Assembly: GCA_028874195.1 (NCBI GenBank)
Contig: JAPPLM010000058.1
Span: 1-46,683, forward strand
Reading direction: 5' to 3'
Origin: Chloroflexota bacterium
Lineage (GTDB): Bacteria > Chloroflexota > UBA11872 > VXOZ01
DNA: 46,683 nucleotides
The notes under the pieces were generated by a model. That model had not been told where the DNA came from. It saw only the letters and a program-made list of their open reading frames with translations, and did not search any database. Shown here one piece after another: positions 17,204-24,984 of the stretch. The position numbers were made by a program, and so were the translations under genes. Numbering within the stretch: the stretch's first letter is position 1; each line of letters starts with the position of its first letter.

Positions 17204-18112
17204 TTAGTTGAGCGTATGCGCCACCATCTCCTGGTTCGTCGTCACCCAGCAGCCGCCGGGTTTTTCCAAAGCGTACCGCAGCACGATATTGAGCATGTCG
17301 CAGTGGGGATCGCGGACCGCGAGCACCGGCGGATGGAAGCACAGGCTCAGCACCTGCCGGTTGGCGTGGGCGTGGTCGATACCGCGCTTGAGCACGTTGA
17401 TGAACTCCCAGCGGTCGAGGTCCAGTACGCGAAACGCCCAGATGTCCGTAATGCCGGCCAAGGGCAATTCCGGCAGCCCGTTGGGATAGCGGGAGGGCTG
17501 GAGCGCATCGATGCTCGCTTCCATCGCTGCGTTGAGCACGTCCGCCGAGGGCCGTTTCTTTTTGGGGTCCACCGGGAAATAGTACCGCGCCGAGGCGTAC
17601 TGCATGCCCGCGTCGCTGAGGGCTTCCTGTACGGCGGGCACGTCGTCCAAGCCGTTGTTGAAGCCGCCGGGCGTGCGAAAGCCGGTGGGCGCGGTGCCGA
17701 GTTTTTCGGTGATCGCCGTCGAGGTTTGCCGCACCTCGCGCTCAATACACTCCAGTGCGTTGAGGCCGGCGGCTCGCCACGGCGCATTGGCGTACACCGG
17801 TTGGAGTTGCGGAATGTCTTGGGCCTTTACGGAGACGTGGTTGTACGTGTGGTTGTCTACGGCATGGCCCTCGGCCGTCATGCGCTTCAGGTAGTCGATG
17901 TCCGGGTCTTCCAGCGCGCGGCCCACGAGAAAGAACTGAAACTTGACCCCGAACGTATCCGCCACGTCCAGCATCTTGCCCATATAGAGCTTGCTGTCCT
18001 CGTCGATGGCCCCCTTGCGATGGTCCCACACCGATGTCCAGTACGGGAAGTTGGTGCACATCTCGATATCAAACGTGAGGCTCAGGCCGAAATCCGCTCC
18101 ATTTGGGTACAT
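17204..18112 (-). CDS. polysaccharide deacetylase family protein (copy 2)
   Basis: This 302-residue protein is a tandem paralogue of the product of 16116-17024. It keeps the same residues: TFDIEM, DNHTYNHV with the H-x3-H metal site, RTPGGF and CFHP near the end. Both share the unusual stretch DIWAFR...LDLDRWEFI and HAHANRQ. The ATG at 18112 has a strong ribosome-binding site (CAGGAGAG). Identical length and start support an origin by tandem duplication. The differences cluster around residues 185-205 (PKKKRPSADVL versus HTVRHHPTEAL), a likely substrate-facing loop, so the two may have diverged in substrate. Confidence 0.85.
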   Translation of the reverse strand: MYPNGADFGLSLTFDIEMCTNFPYWTSVWDHRKGAIDEDSKLYMGKMLDVADTFGVKFQFFLVGRALEDPDIDYLKRMTAEGHAVDNHTYNHVSVKAQDIPQLQPVYANAPWRAAGLNALECIEREVRQTSTAITEKLGTAPTGFRTPGGFNNGLDDVPAVQEALSDAGMQYASARYYFPVDPKKKRPSADVLNAAMEASIDALQPSRYPNGLPELPLAGITDIWAFRVLDLDRWEFINVLKRGIDHAHANRQVLSLCFHPPVLAVRDPHCDMLNIVLRYALEKPGGCWVTTNQEMVAHTLN

Positions 18113-18276
18113 GCCTGCTCTCCTGAATTACGGGGAATGCGCTGAATATTCGCTTAAGTATTGCCCCTATGGTAAAAGCCTGCTGCGGAACTGGGGCGGA
18201 GAACTTTGTTATGTCCCCGCGGCGCACATCTGGCGTACACTAATCCGCTGGGAAACTTGCCCGCCGCATGTGTTTG

Positions 18277-18537
18277 CTACGGGCACAGTTTGAGTATCGC
18301 AGCCATCGAACCCCATACGACAAGCAGCATTAAGCCAAAGCGAATGGTCATACGTCGCTCGAACTCACGCAAGCTGGCTTCGAATGCCTGTACAAATGTT
18401 CTCACGGAAGCCGACAATTCTTGTGCCATAGCTTCTGGGCATTCTGGATCTCGCCTGCCGACAAAACCAGAATCACCACTTAAATCTCGTTGCGGTGCAC
18501 GCCGTTTGTCGCCAATTCCTTCTTGGGTTGTCCCCAC
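18277..18537 (-). CDS. small coiled-coil protein with C-terminal membrane helix
   Basis: This open frame of up to 86 residues ends in an amphipathic segment (AFEASLREFERRM) and one membrane helix (TIRFGLMLLVVWGSMAAIL). This tail closely resembles that of the 150-residue protein at 30815-31267, where the corresponding part reads LEQRMMIRLGAMLIAAVALI. It therefore looks like a short or truncated member of the same coiled-coil/membrane-anchor family. The start is uncertain: GTG at 18537 gives 86 residues, and ATG at 18429 gives 50 and contains all the similar part. Neither has a clear ribosome-binding site. The function is unknown. Confidence 0.5.
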   Translation of the reverse strand: MGTTQEGIGDKRRAPQRDLSGDSGFVGRRDPECPEAMAQELSASVRTFVQAFEASLREFERRMTIRFGLMLLVVWGSMAAILKLCP

Positions 18538-18699
18538 TACTGTGCGCCTTCTTTCTTGGCTAGTCTCAACCCGCGACTGCTGTCGGTCAAATACAACTAC
18601 AAGGCGAGTAGACTACGACGAGACCAGATACTTTTACGTTTCATCCATTCAATAAGGGGCGCTAAAGTCCTCAAGGCACATGGCTTGAGCGAATAGGAA

Positions 18700-18960
18700 T
18701 TACCGTGATTCCAGAATGAACTTGATCGCGGTACGCTCGCCGTTTTCCACTGTTACTTCGATGAACGCGGGGATGCAGACAAGGTCGATCCCACTCGGCG
18801 CCAGATAGCCGCGCGCAATGACGATTGACTTGATAGCCTGATTCACGGCTCCGGCCCCGATTGCTTGGACCTCGGCTCGACCGGATTCCCGCACTACGCC
18901 GGCGATTGCGCCGGCCACTGCCGTCGGTTTGGATTGTGACGCTACTTTCAGGATTTCCAT
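18700..18960 (-). CDS. spoVS: SpoVS family protein
   Basis: This 86-residue protein matches the stage V sporulation protein S family over its whole length. The hallmark stretches are EILKVASQSKPTAVAGAIAG, the segment with VQAIGAGAVNQAIKS, and the end with GIDLVCIPAFIEV and ERTAIKF. SpoVS is a small Alba-fold nucleic-acid-binding-type protein that also occurs in non-sporulating bacteria. The ATG at 18960 has GGAGGGGGAG just upstream. It lies downstream of rny on the same strand, an arrangement known from Bacillus (rny-ymdB-spoVS) and from Deinococcus-Thermus. ymdB is missing here; a 460-base gap with an R3 repeat lies in its place. Confidence 0.92.
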   Translation of the reverse strand: MEILKVASQSKPTAVAGAIAGVVRESGRAEVQAIGAGAVNQAIKSIVIARGYLAPSGIDLVCIPAFIEVTVENGERTAIKFILESR

Positions 18961-19038
18961 TTGCTCCCCCTCCGGAGACCTTTGCGTGACCCCGCCAAAC
19001 AGATGGAAATGGGACGGATTGGCACTGATTTCCCTTCA

Positions 19039-19274
19039 CCCCGGCCCTCTCCCCAGGGAGACGGGGCCTTCTCGTCCGGCCTAGTCGGATTATGCAAAGA
19101 TTTCCTCCGGCTCCGGTGTTGCGTGCAACGCTAGTCGCTCAGGTGGGCCAGAGCAATAATCTGTATTATGCCTACAACTCATCTCATAAATACATTGCTC
19201 TGTGCAGATTTGCCCTTCGACAGGCTCAGGACGAACGGAAAGGGCATTAACCGTTCGTGCTGAGCTTGTCGAAG
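19039..19274. repeat. R4 fragment and complete R3 inverted repeat
   Basis: An R4-like stretch (CCGGCCCTCTCCCCAGGGAG) is near 19039-19072. A complete R3 element follows: CTTCGACAGGCTCAGGACG.. at 19215-19238 and ..CGTGCTGAGCTTGTCGAAG at 19251-19274 are 24-base arms that match at 22 positions in inverse orientation. The gap 18961-19422 holds no gene. Confidence 0.75.
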
Positions 19275-19422
19275 CACGTATCGGCACGTCGAGCCGATTT
19301 ACGAGATAGCTTCTAGTCTATTCTCATTCTCCCACTGCGCAGTTTCCAGGTCTCGGCGCACACCATGCGCTGGGCTTCATCTTCGCTCATTCGCGGCAAT
19401 ACTCGCCCAGACCTCCCCACAA

Positions 19423-20952
19423 TTACTTCGCATAGCCTACTACGCGTGTCTCGCGAATCAACGTGACCTTCACCTGGCCTGGGTAGTCAAGCGTCTCTTC
19501 GATCTGCTTGCAGATGTCACGCGACAATCGCACCGCGCCTAACTCATCGATCTCATCGGGGCGCACCATGATGCGCACTTCCCGCCCGGCCTGGGTCGCA
19601 TACGACTTTTCGACGCCGGAGAAGGAATTGGCCACGGATTCCAGTGCTCGCAGACGCTGCATGTACCGCTCAATCGAGTCCCGCCGCGCCCCCGGCCGCG
19701 AGGCTGAGATGGCGTCCGCCGCCGATACGATGAAGGCTTCTACCGTGCGCGGTTCTTCATCGTTATGATGGGCGGCAATGGCATGGACGATCTTGGGCGA
19801 TTGATTGTACCGGCGGGCCATTTCCGCTCCCACCAACGCGTGGGGGCCTTCCATGTCGGCGTCCACCGCTTTGCCGATGTCGTGCAGCAGGCCCGCGCGC
19901 CGGGCGACGTTCACGTCGGCGCCGACTTCCGCGGCCATACTCGCTGCCAATTGCGCCACCTCAACGCTGTGCGCCAGCACGTTCTGGCCGTAGCTGGAGC
20001 GGTAGCGGAGCCGACCGATGAGGCGTACCAACTCGGCGGGTAGGCCGCGCACCTGCGCCAAGTCCGCCGCTTGTTCACCTTCCTCCCAAATCGTATCCTC
20101 GATTTCCTTATCGGCCTTGCCCACCATCTCCTCGATGCGGGCGGGGTGGATGCGCCCGTCCTGGATGAGGCGGGTCAACGCTAAACGCGCCACTTCCCGC
20201 CGCACGGGATCATGCGCCGAGAGCACCACCGCCTCGGGCGTATCGTCAATGATGAGGTCCACACCGGTGAGAAGCTCCAAGGCGCGGATATTGCGCCCTT
20301 CGCGGCCGATGATGCGGCCCTTCATCTCCTCATTGGGCAACGTGACGACCGAGACCGTTGTTTCGACGGTGTGGTCGGCGGCCAGCCGTTGGATCGCCGT
20401 GGCGATCACCCGGCGCGCGCTCCGCTCCGATTCCTCCCGCGCCGACGCTTCAAGCTGCTTGATCATGCGGGTGCACTCTTCGCGCACCTCGTCCTCGATG
20501 CTCTTCGTGAGCACCTCCTTGGCTTCGTCGGCCGTCATTTGGGCGATACGTTCGAGTTCGTTGATCTGCTTGTGGCGCAGTTCATTGACGGCGTCTCGTT
20601 CGCGCTCTACCCGCTTCTCGGAATCCCCAATCTTCTTCTCGCGGCGTTCGGCCTGCGTGGTGCGCTGATCTAGCGTCTCCTCGCGCTGCTGCAGGCGGCG
20701 CTCGGTGCGTGTGAGTTCGCCGCGCCAGCGTCCAATCTCATCTTCCGCTCTGGTCTTGAGCTTGAGCGCTTCATCCTTTGCTTCTACTACGAGTCGTTTG
20801 CGTGTTGTCTCTGCATCCTCCAAGAGCCTCTGCGCTTCAGCCGCAGCCGCCTGCGTGTTCCGATGTTGGATCAACCGTTGAGCCCAATAACCGACGACAA
20901 AAGCTCCAGGGATTAGGACAAGCAGAGGCACGACAAGCATCCATAGCTCCAT
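19423..20952 (-). CDS. rny: ribonuclease Y
   Basis: This 509-residue membrane-anchored endoribonuclease initiates mRNA decay in bacteria lacking RNase E. The domain order is standard: an N-terminal membrane helix (about 5-25), a long Arg/Glu-rich coiled coil (about 30-190), a KH RNA-binding domain (about 200-270, with GRIIGREGRNIRALE) and an HD phosphohydrolase domain (about 325-420, with His in NVLAHSVEVA and the HD pair in LLHDIGKAVD). The length fits the family. The ATG at 20952 has AGGAAGG upstream. spoVS lies downstream. All catalytic residues visible in the HD domain are intact. Confidence 0.96.
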   Translation of the reverse strand: MELWMLVVPLLVLIPGAFVVGYWAQRLIQHRNTQAAAAEAQRLLEDAETTRKRLVVEAKDEALKLKTRAEDEIGRWRGELTRTERRLQQREETLDQRTTQAERREKKIGDSEKRVERERDAVNELRHKQINELERIAQMTADEAKEVLTKSIEDEVREECTRMIKQLEASAREESERSARRVIATAIQRLAADHTVETTVSVVTLPNEEMKGRIIGREGRNIRALELLTGVDLIIDDTPEAVVLSAHDPVRREVARLALTRLIQDGRIHPARIEEMVGKADKEIEDTIWEEGEQAADLAQVRGLPAELVRLIGRLRYRSSYGQNVLAHSVEVAQLAASMAAEVGADVNVARRAGLLHDIGKAVDADMEGPHALVGAEMARRYNQSPKIVHAIAAHHNDEEPRTVEAFIVSAADAISASRPGARRDSIERYMQRLRALESVANSFSGVEKSYATQAGREVRIMVRPDEIDELGAVRLSRDICKQIEETLDYPGQVKVTLIRETRVVGYAK

Positions 20953-21365
20953 GCCCTTTGCCTTCCTCTCCGCGATACCATGTAAGAAAGTGAAACATTT
21001 ATAACGCCATTTCTGGCAATCAAGCCTTCATATAGGACGTGCATGTGCCGCTAGCGCACGTACACTATTCCACCCTAACGGTACTAAGTTGCCGTTCCGC
21101 TGTCAACGCGCCGACGGAACTTTGCTTGGAAGGCAGCCGGCGATTGGCGGGACTCGCCAAAGCGCGCGGCGACGAGATCCGCGCGAACGGGTAGTTTGCT
21201 TTGCCGTGACGGGCAGGTAGGAGTCACGCCACTCCGGTTCCCTCTCCCGGCGGAGACCTATGCAAAATCCTCGTTGAGGGGGGGGGGGAGTCTCCTCTCG
21301 CACCGGGAAAGGGATATTGCACCTGCGCTCAGGGTATGCCGCGAACACACGCCTGCCGCTACGCG
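20953..21365. other. gene-free region with poly-G run
   Basis: No gene is seen. An R4-like stretch around 21241-21300 contains an uninterrupted run of eleven G (21278-21288), the longest homopolymer I noticed in the window. It probably lies in repeat DNA and could be length-variable or a sequencing uncertainty. No convincing rny promoter was identified. Confidence 0.4.
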
Positions 21366-22673
21366 CTAGCCGTCCCCGCTGCTGCTTGCCGGTGTCTCGC
21401 GTCGGGTAGAAGGAACCAGCACCCGCCATGCCAGGATTGCCGCGAGGAGGATGGCCGGCACGAACGTCCATTGGAAGGCGCGCAGCCCCGTTTCCAGTCC
21501 GAAGTTGTCGGCCACGGCGCCGAGGGGCGTGCCTACCAGCAGTCCGAGCGTGTAAATCGACGCTTGCACCAAGGAGAGGCAGGAGGCGCGCTGTGCCGAA
21601 ACGAGACGGCGGTTGAGGCTCTCCTGCATCAGCGGATGGAGCAAGCCGATCATCACGTAGATGCCGAGCATCCCCAGAATGACGATGGGCCTCAACGGCG
21701 CGTTGACGAGCACCACCAGGGAAACCATGCCGAGTATGCCAAGCGACAGCAGCGCGGCGCGTTCGCTCCCCCACAGCCAGGCGCGTATTCGGCCCGAGCC
21801 GAGCATGAAGGCCGACATCACCGCATAGAACAGCGCATAGATGAACCCAAGATCAGCGGCGGAGAAGCCGAGCGACGTGAGGTAGGGTCCGCCAAAAGGA
21901 CGCTCCGACAGGAAGTAGGTGCGCATCAACACCACGTACACCACCACCAGCCCCACCAATTCCGGGTTGTGCGTGATGGTCCGAATTGTTGCCCTGAGGT
22001 GCCGGAAGTATTGGCGCGCCGTTTCCCGGAAGGCCGTTGGCTGTGAGGATGCGGGCCGGTCGCGCCCGATGTCGGGTTCCACGAACCAGAGCGCGATGGT
22101 TGCCGCGGTTATGAGGGAGGCGGCGCTCGCCCAGAACGGTCCCGTAAGCCCGGTTTGCCCCGCGATGGCGCCGGTGATGAGCGTGCCGCCGACCATGCTG
22201 ATGTTCTCGATGGCCAGGGCGCGCCCCAGGAGGGATTGCACCCGCCCTTCCAAGCCCGCGCCTTTGATGGAGTCGTAGAAGAGCGCCATGTCCGCGCCGG
22301 AGGCAAAGGCCGCTCCCACGCCCACCAGGATGAAGCCAAGCACGAACACGAAGTAATCAACGGCGAATATGAGGATGACAACGCCCACACAACCGATGAG
22401 GGCCCCCACAAAGATGCTCCACTTGCGGCTGAAACGGTCAGCAAAGAGGCCGGTGGGCAACTCCGAGGTGACACTGGAGAGGTTGAGGGTCGCCATGAGT
22501 ATCATGAAGCCGGTGAGGGATATGCCGCGGTCCAGGAAGTAGATGGCGAAGATGGGCAGCAGCGTGCCCCAACGCACGCCCCAGGCCACTTTCAACAGAT
22601 AGAATTTCCACACGTTGCGCTTGAGGCTGCGCGTGTATTCGGAATCTGCACTGCCAACTGCTGCATCGAGCAT
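21366..22673 (-). CDS. MFS transporter
   Basis: This protein of about 435 residues is a major facilitator superfamily permease with 12 predicted helices. The MFS loop 2-3 motif appears as ELPTGLFADRFSRKW (usual G-x-x-x-D-R-x-G-R-R/K), and charged loops follow the sixth helix (about 200-225). The first 20 residues are soluble. It resembles efflux-type MFS proteins in the DHA class, but no substrate-specific motif is recognisable. The ATG at 22673 was taken; a TTG three codons earlier is possible. No regulator or operon partner is adjacent, and it lies between the rny and cta groups on the same strand. Confidence 0.8.
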   Translation of the reverse strand: MLDAAVGSADSEYTRSLKRNVWKFYLLKVAWGVRWGTLLPIFAIYFLDRGISLTGFMILMATLNLSSVTSELPTGLFADRFSRKWSIFVGALIGCVGVVILIFAVDYFVFVLGFILVGVGAAFASGADMALFYDSIKGAGLEGRVQSLLGRALAIENISMVGGTLITGAIAGQTGLTGPFWASAASLITAATIALWFVEPDIGRDRPASSQPTAFRETARQYFRHLRATIRTITHNPELVGLVVVYVVLMRTYFLSERPFGGPYLTSLGFSAADLGFIYALFYAVMSAFMLGSGRIRAWLWGSERAALLSLGILGMVSLVVLVNAPLRPIVILGMLGIYVMIGLLHPLMQESLNRRLVSAQRASCLSLVQASIYTLGLLVGTPLGAVADNFGLETGLRAFQWTFVPAILLAAILAWRVLVPSTRRETPASSSGDG

Positions 22674-22765
22674 GCGAATCAAGAACCTAGTCCGGCATCT
22701 CTGCGCCGGTCAATTCCCAAGAAGAAACACAAACAGGGCCGATACGCCTCGTAGCGCGCTTACGC

Positions 22766-22786
22766 GCGGAGTTGAGGGTACTCCGC
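22766..22786. terminator. hairpin downstream of ctaG
   Basis: GCGGAGT (22766-22772) and ACTCCGC (22780-22786) form a 7-bp stem with a 7-base loop, next to another GC hairpin (GCGCG-CTTA-CGCGC). It lies just after the ctaG stop. No T-run follows on the minus strand, so its role as terminator is uncertain. Confidence 0.3.
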
Positions 22787-22815
22787 TTATCTTAGTCGCC
22801 TAGGCGCGCGGCGGT

Positions 22816-23688
22816 CTAGAGCGGGTCGTGCGCGTTGCTCTGTGGCGCGGGAACCGCATTCGCAGATCGGCGCGCCGGAGCCGGTGGTGGGGCGGCGGCG
22901 TCCTGCTGCGCCCAGCGGAAGAAGACGACCGCGAGCGGCAGCAGCATGTAGAGGCCACCGCCCATCCACATGATCAGGCCGCCAATGCGTTGGTCGTCCA
23001 GGGCGGCGAACGCCGAGCCCTCCCGGGGCAGGAGATAGGCCGTGTAGAGGACCTGGCCGGAAACCGTGATTAAGACACCCACGAGCTTAAGCCCTGCCGT
23101 GGCGAAAAAGATGTAGAGCAGGCGGCGTGGCGCGGAGAGGCGCGCGCGAAACGGCCAGGAGTCGACCACGTTCCACCAGAAGAAGACGCTCGGCCAGAAG
23201 AACAAGGTGTGTTCGAGCAGGTGCACAAAGTCGTCGTTCACTGCCGAGGAATACAGTTGCGGCACGTGCCAAAGCCACAGTGTCGCCAGAAACAGGCCGA
23301 GCGCCACGTGGGAGTGGAGCAGGGTTTGCGTGACGCGCCGCATCACGCGGTTGCGCGCCACGGTTACAAAGACCGGTCGTTGCAGGAAGGGCGGCAGGCC
23401 CCGCAGCACCATCACGACCGGCGCGCCGACCAGCAGCAGAGGCGGGGCGATCAGCATCAGCAGCAGATGCTGGATCATGTGCATGGTGAAATACTGCGCC
23501 GAGAGCGTATCCACCGGGCCGATAAGGGATACGAGTATCAGGGCGATACCCGAGCCGAAGGAGAGCCTGCGCCACGGTGAAGGAGTGGAACGGCCAAGTC
23601 GTTGCGCTCGCGTTACGCCGATGGCGTAGAAGAGGCTTACCAGACCGCAACTTAACCCAACCGCGAGAGATGTTAGGGCGCCGACCAT
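22816..23688 (-). CDS. ctaG: cytochrome c oxidase assembly protein, CtaG (caa3) family
   Basis: This 290-residue protein has about seven membrane helices and belongs to the caa3_CtaG family, which supports assembly of caa3-type oxidases in Bacillus and relatives. Characteristic segments are QYFTMHMIQHLLLMLIAPPLL, the segment LWLWHVP, EHTLFFWPSVFFWWNVV and a Tyr/Leu-rich last helix. The two His in HMIQH and the His in LWHVP are conserved features of the family. The ATG at 23688 overlaps the stop of the subunit IV gene by one base (TAATG), so it is translationally coupled as the last gene of the oxidase operon. This family is unrelated to the copper chaperone Cox11, which sometimes has the same name. 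Confidence 0.88.
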   Translation of the reverse strand: MVGALTSLAVGLSCGLVSLFYAIGVTRAQRLGRSTPSPWRRLSFGSGIALILVSLIGPVDTLSAQYFTMHMIQHLLLMLIAPPLLLVGAPVVMVLRGLPPFLQRPVFVTVARNRVMRRVTQTLLHSHVALGLFLATLWLWHVPQLYSSAVNDDFVHLLEHTLFFWPSVFFWWNVVDSWPFRARLSAPRRLLYIFFATAGLKLVGVLITVSGQVLYTAYLLPREGSAFAALDDQRIGGLIMWMGGGLYMLLPLAVVFFRWAQQDAAAPPPAPARRSANAVPAPQSNAHDPL

Positions 23689-23993
23689 TAGCCTGAGCGG
23701 ATGCCGAAGAGCACCATGAGCGCGATCAGCAAGAGAATCTCAATGGTTAGTCCAAAGAAGAAGAATCCCGAGAACAGCTTGCTGTCGTAGCGCAGGTGCA
23801 TGTAGTAGGCGACAACGAGGGCGAATTTCATGCCGGCTAACACCAGCAGCAGCGGGATCAGCAGCGCAAACGGGATATCGACGTAGTAGGTGGCGACTTC
23901 CAGGATGGTGAGAATGGTAAGGATGATGGCGATGCGGACATAGTGCCCGGTAGTGGCGTGGGCCTCATCGGTGTGGGCAGCCTCTGTGCTCAT
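23688..23993 (-). CDS. ctaF: cytochrome c oxidase subunit IV (prokaryotic type)
   Basis: This 101-residue protein has a His/Thr-rich soluble N-terminus and three membrane helices, the pattern of prokaryotic cytochrome oxidase subunit IV (CtaF/CyoD-like). The motif LEVATYYV at the end of helix one and KFALVVAYYMHLRYD at the end of helix two are diagnostic. It stabilises the catalytic core rather than binding cofactors. The ATG at 23993 has a strong AAGGAGG site. It lies between ctaE and ctaG in a ctaC-D-E-F-G gene order. Confidence 0.9.
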   Translation of the reverse strand: MSTEAAHTDEAHATTGHYVRIAIILTILTILEVATYYVDIPFALLIPLLLVLAGMKFALVVAYYMHLRYDSKLFSGFFFFGLTIEILLLIALMVLFGIRSG

Positions 23994-24057
23994 GCTCTCC
24001 TCCTTACAGTTCGGTTATGACGCCGCAAGCGAAATGGAAGCTACTCAACGCTTCCCC

Positions 24058-24082
24058 GGCGGGGGACAAGCCCCCGCGCTAC
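24058..24082. repeat. R2 repeat copy between ctaE and ctaF
   Basis: The inverse-orientation R2 core GCGGGGGACAAGCCCCCGC lies within the oxidase operon, in the 125-base gap between subunits III and IV. A hairpin here could affect transcript stability of the distal genes. Confidence 0.8.
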
Positions 24083-24118
24083 AATAATACGCTTCACAAG
24101 CGCGCGCCGCATTCAGGA

Positions 24119-24751
24119 CTATGACGGAATCAGATAGATCAAGGTAAAGATGATGATCCAGACTATGTCGACAAAGTGCCAGTACAAGCCGCCCAGCTCC
24201 ACGTCGAGGGGCTTCACCTTACCAAAGTAGCTGAGCACGAGCAGGGAGACCAGCCAAACAACGCCCACGCCGACGTGCGTGCCGTGAAAGCCGGTGAGCA
24301 CATAGAACGTCGTGCCAAAGAGATTGGTCGTGAGGCCCAAACCATGGTGCACGAACTCATAGAATTCGTACACCTGAAAGCCGAGAAAACCGGTGCCGAG
24401 CACCGCGGTCATCAGCAGCCAAAAGCGGCCCTTTTTCAACTCGCTGCGCCGGCGTTCTTCGTCCGTACCGGCGCCCGCCGCCCTTTCAAAGCCGGCCAGT
24501 GACAGCACCATCGCCAAGCTGCTCATGAGCAGTACGAACGTGCTTACCGACGTGAGCGGAATGTTGAGAATCTCACCGGGATAGGGGCCAACGACACTCT
24601 TGCCTCGGTATACGAGGTAGGTGGTGATCAGGGAACCAAAGAAGATGCACTCAGAGCCAAGAAAGGCCCACATGAGGATCTTGCGGTGGTTCAGTCCCGT
24701 GGACGTTGGATGCTCTTCATGCGCCTCGTGGGCGAGTGCTGCATCGCTCAT
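24119..24751 (-). CDS. ctaE: cytochrome c oxidase subunit III
   Basis: This 210-residue membrane protein is subunit III of a heme-copper oxidase. It has five helices, as expected for the bacterial short form, starting with KILMWAFLGSECIFFGSLIT. The conserved LTGFHGTHVGVG motif and the C-terminal GLYWHFVDIVWIIIFTLIYL are present. The ATG at 24751 has GAGGAG upstream. It is followed by subunit IV and preceded by ctaD, from which it is separated by a 233-base repeat-bearing gap. Confidence 0.95.
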   Translation of the reverse strand: MSDAALAHEAHEEHPTSTGLNHRKILMWAFLGSECIFFGSLITTYLVYRGKSVVGPYPGEILNIPLTSVSTFVLLMSSLAMVLSLAGFERAAGAGTDEERRRSELKKGRFWLLMTAVLGTGFLGFQVYEFYEFVHHGLGLTTNLFGTTFYVLTGFHGTHVGVGVVWLVSLLVLSYFGKVKPLDVELGGLYWHFVDIVWIIIFTLIYLIPS

Positions 24752-24814
24752 TCAGAGATTCTCCTCAAGCTAGCCCTCGATCAGCTTAACCGTGTTCTGA
24801 CTTTTCATCTTTGC

Positions 24815-24975
24815 CCTCACCCCCGTATCATCCGATTCTGCGTATCGGCGTACGGGGCAGGCTCTAGCCCTCTCTCACAGGGAGAGGGGATAAGACTGGA
24901 GCTTTCTATTCCGCATGACCAAATGGTGTGTCTGTTCTGTAATAACCAAATGATGTAATCCGTGATGGCCAAATG
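24815..24975. repeat. R4-like repeat and three CCAAATG copies between ctaD and ctaE
   Basis: An R4-related segment (CCTCACCCC, a CGTA-flanked arm and CCCTCTCTCACAGGGAGAGGG) occupies about 24815-24889. Three copies of CCAAATG follow at 24919-24925, 24946-24952 and 24969-24975. The last sits just beyond the ctaD stop. Confidence 0.5.
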
Positions 24976-24984
24976 GCTTAGGCG

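Noticed and set aside
17162-18145. 327-codon open frame opposite the second deacetylase gene
   Set aside because: The minus-strand gene is intact and has a paralogue. The antisense product is His/Arg/Val-rich without a domain.
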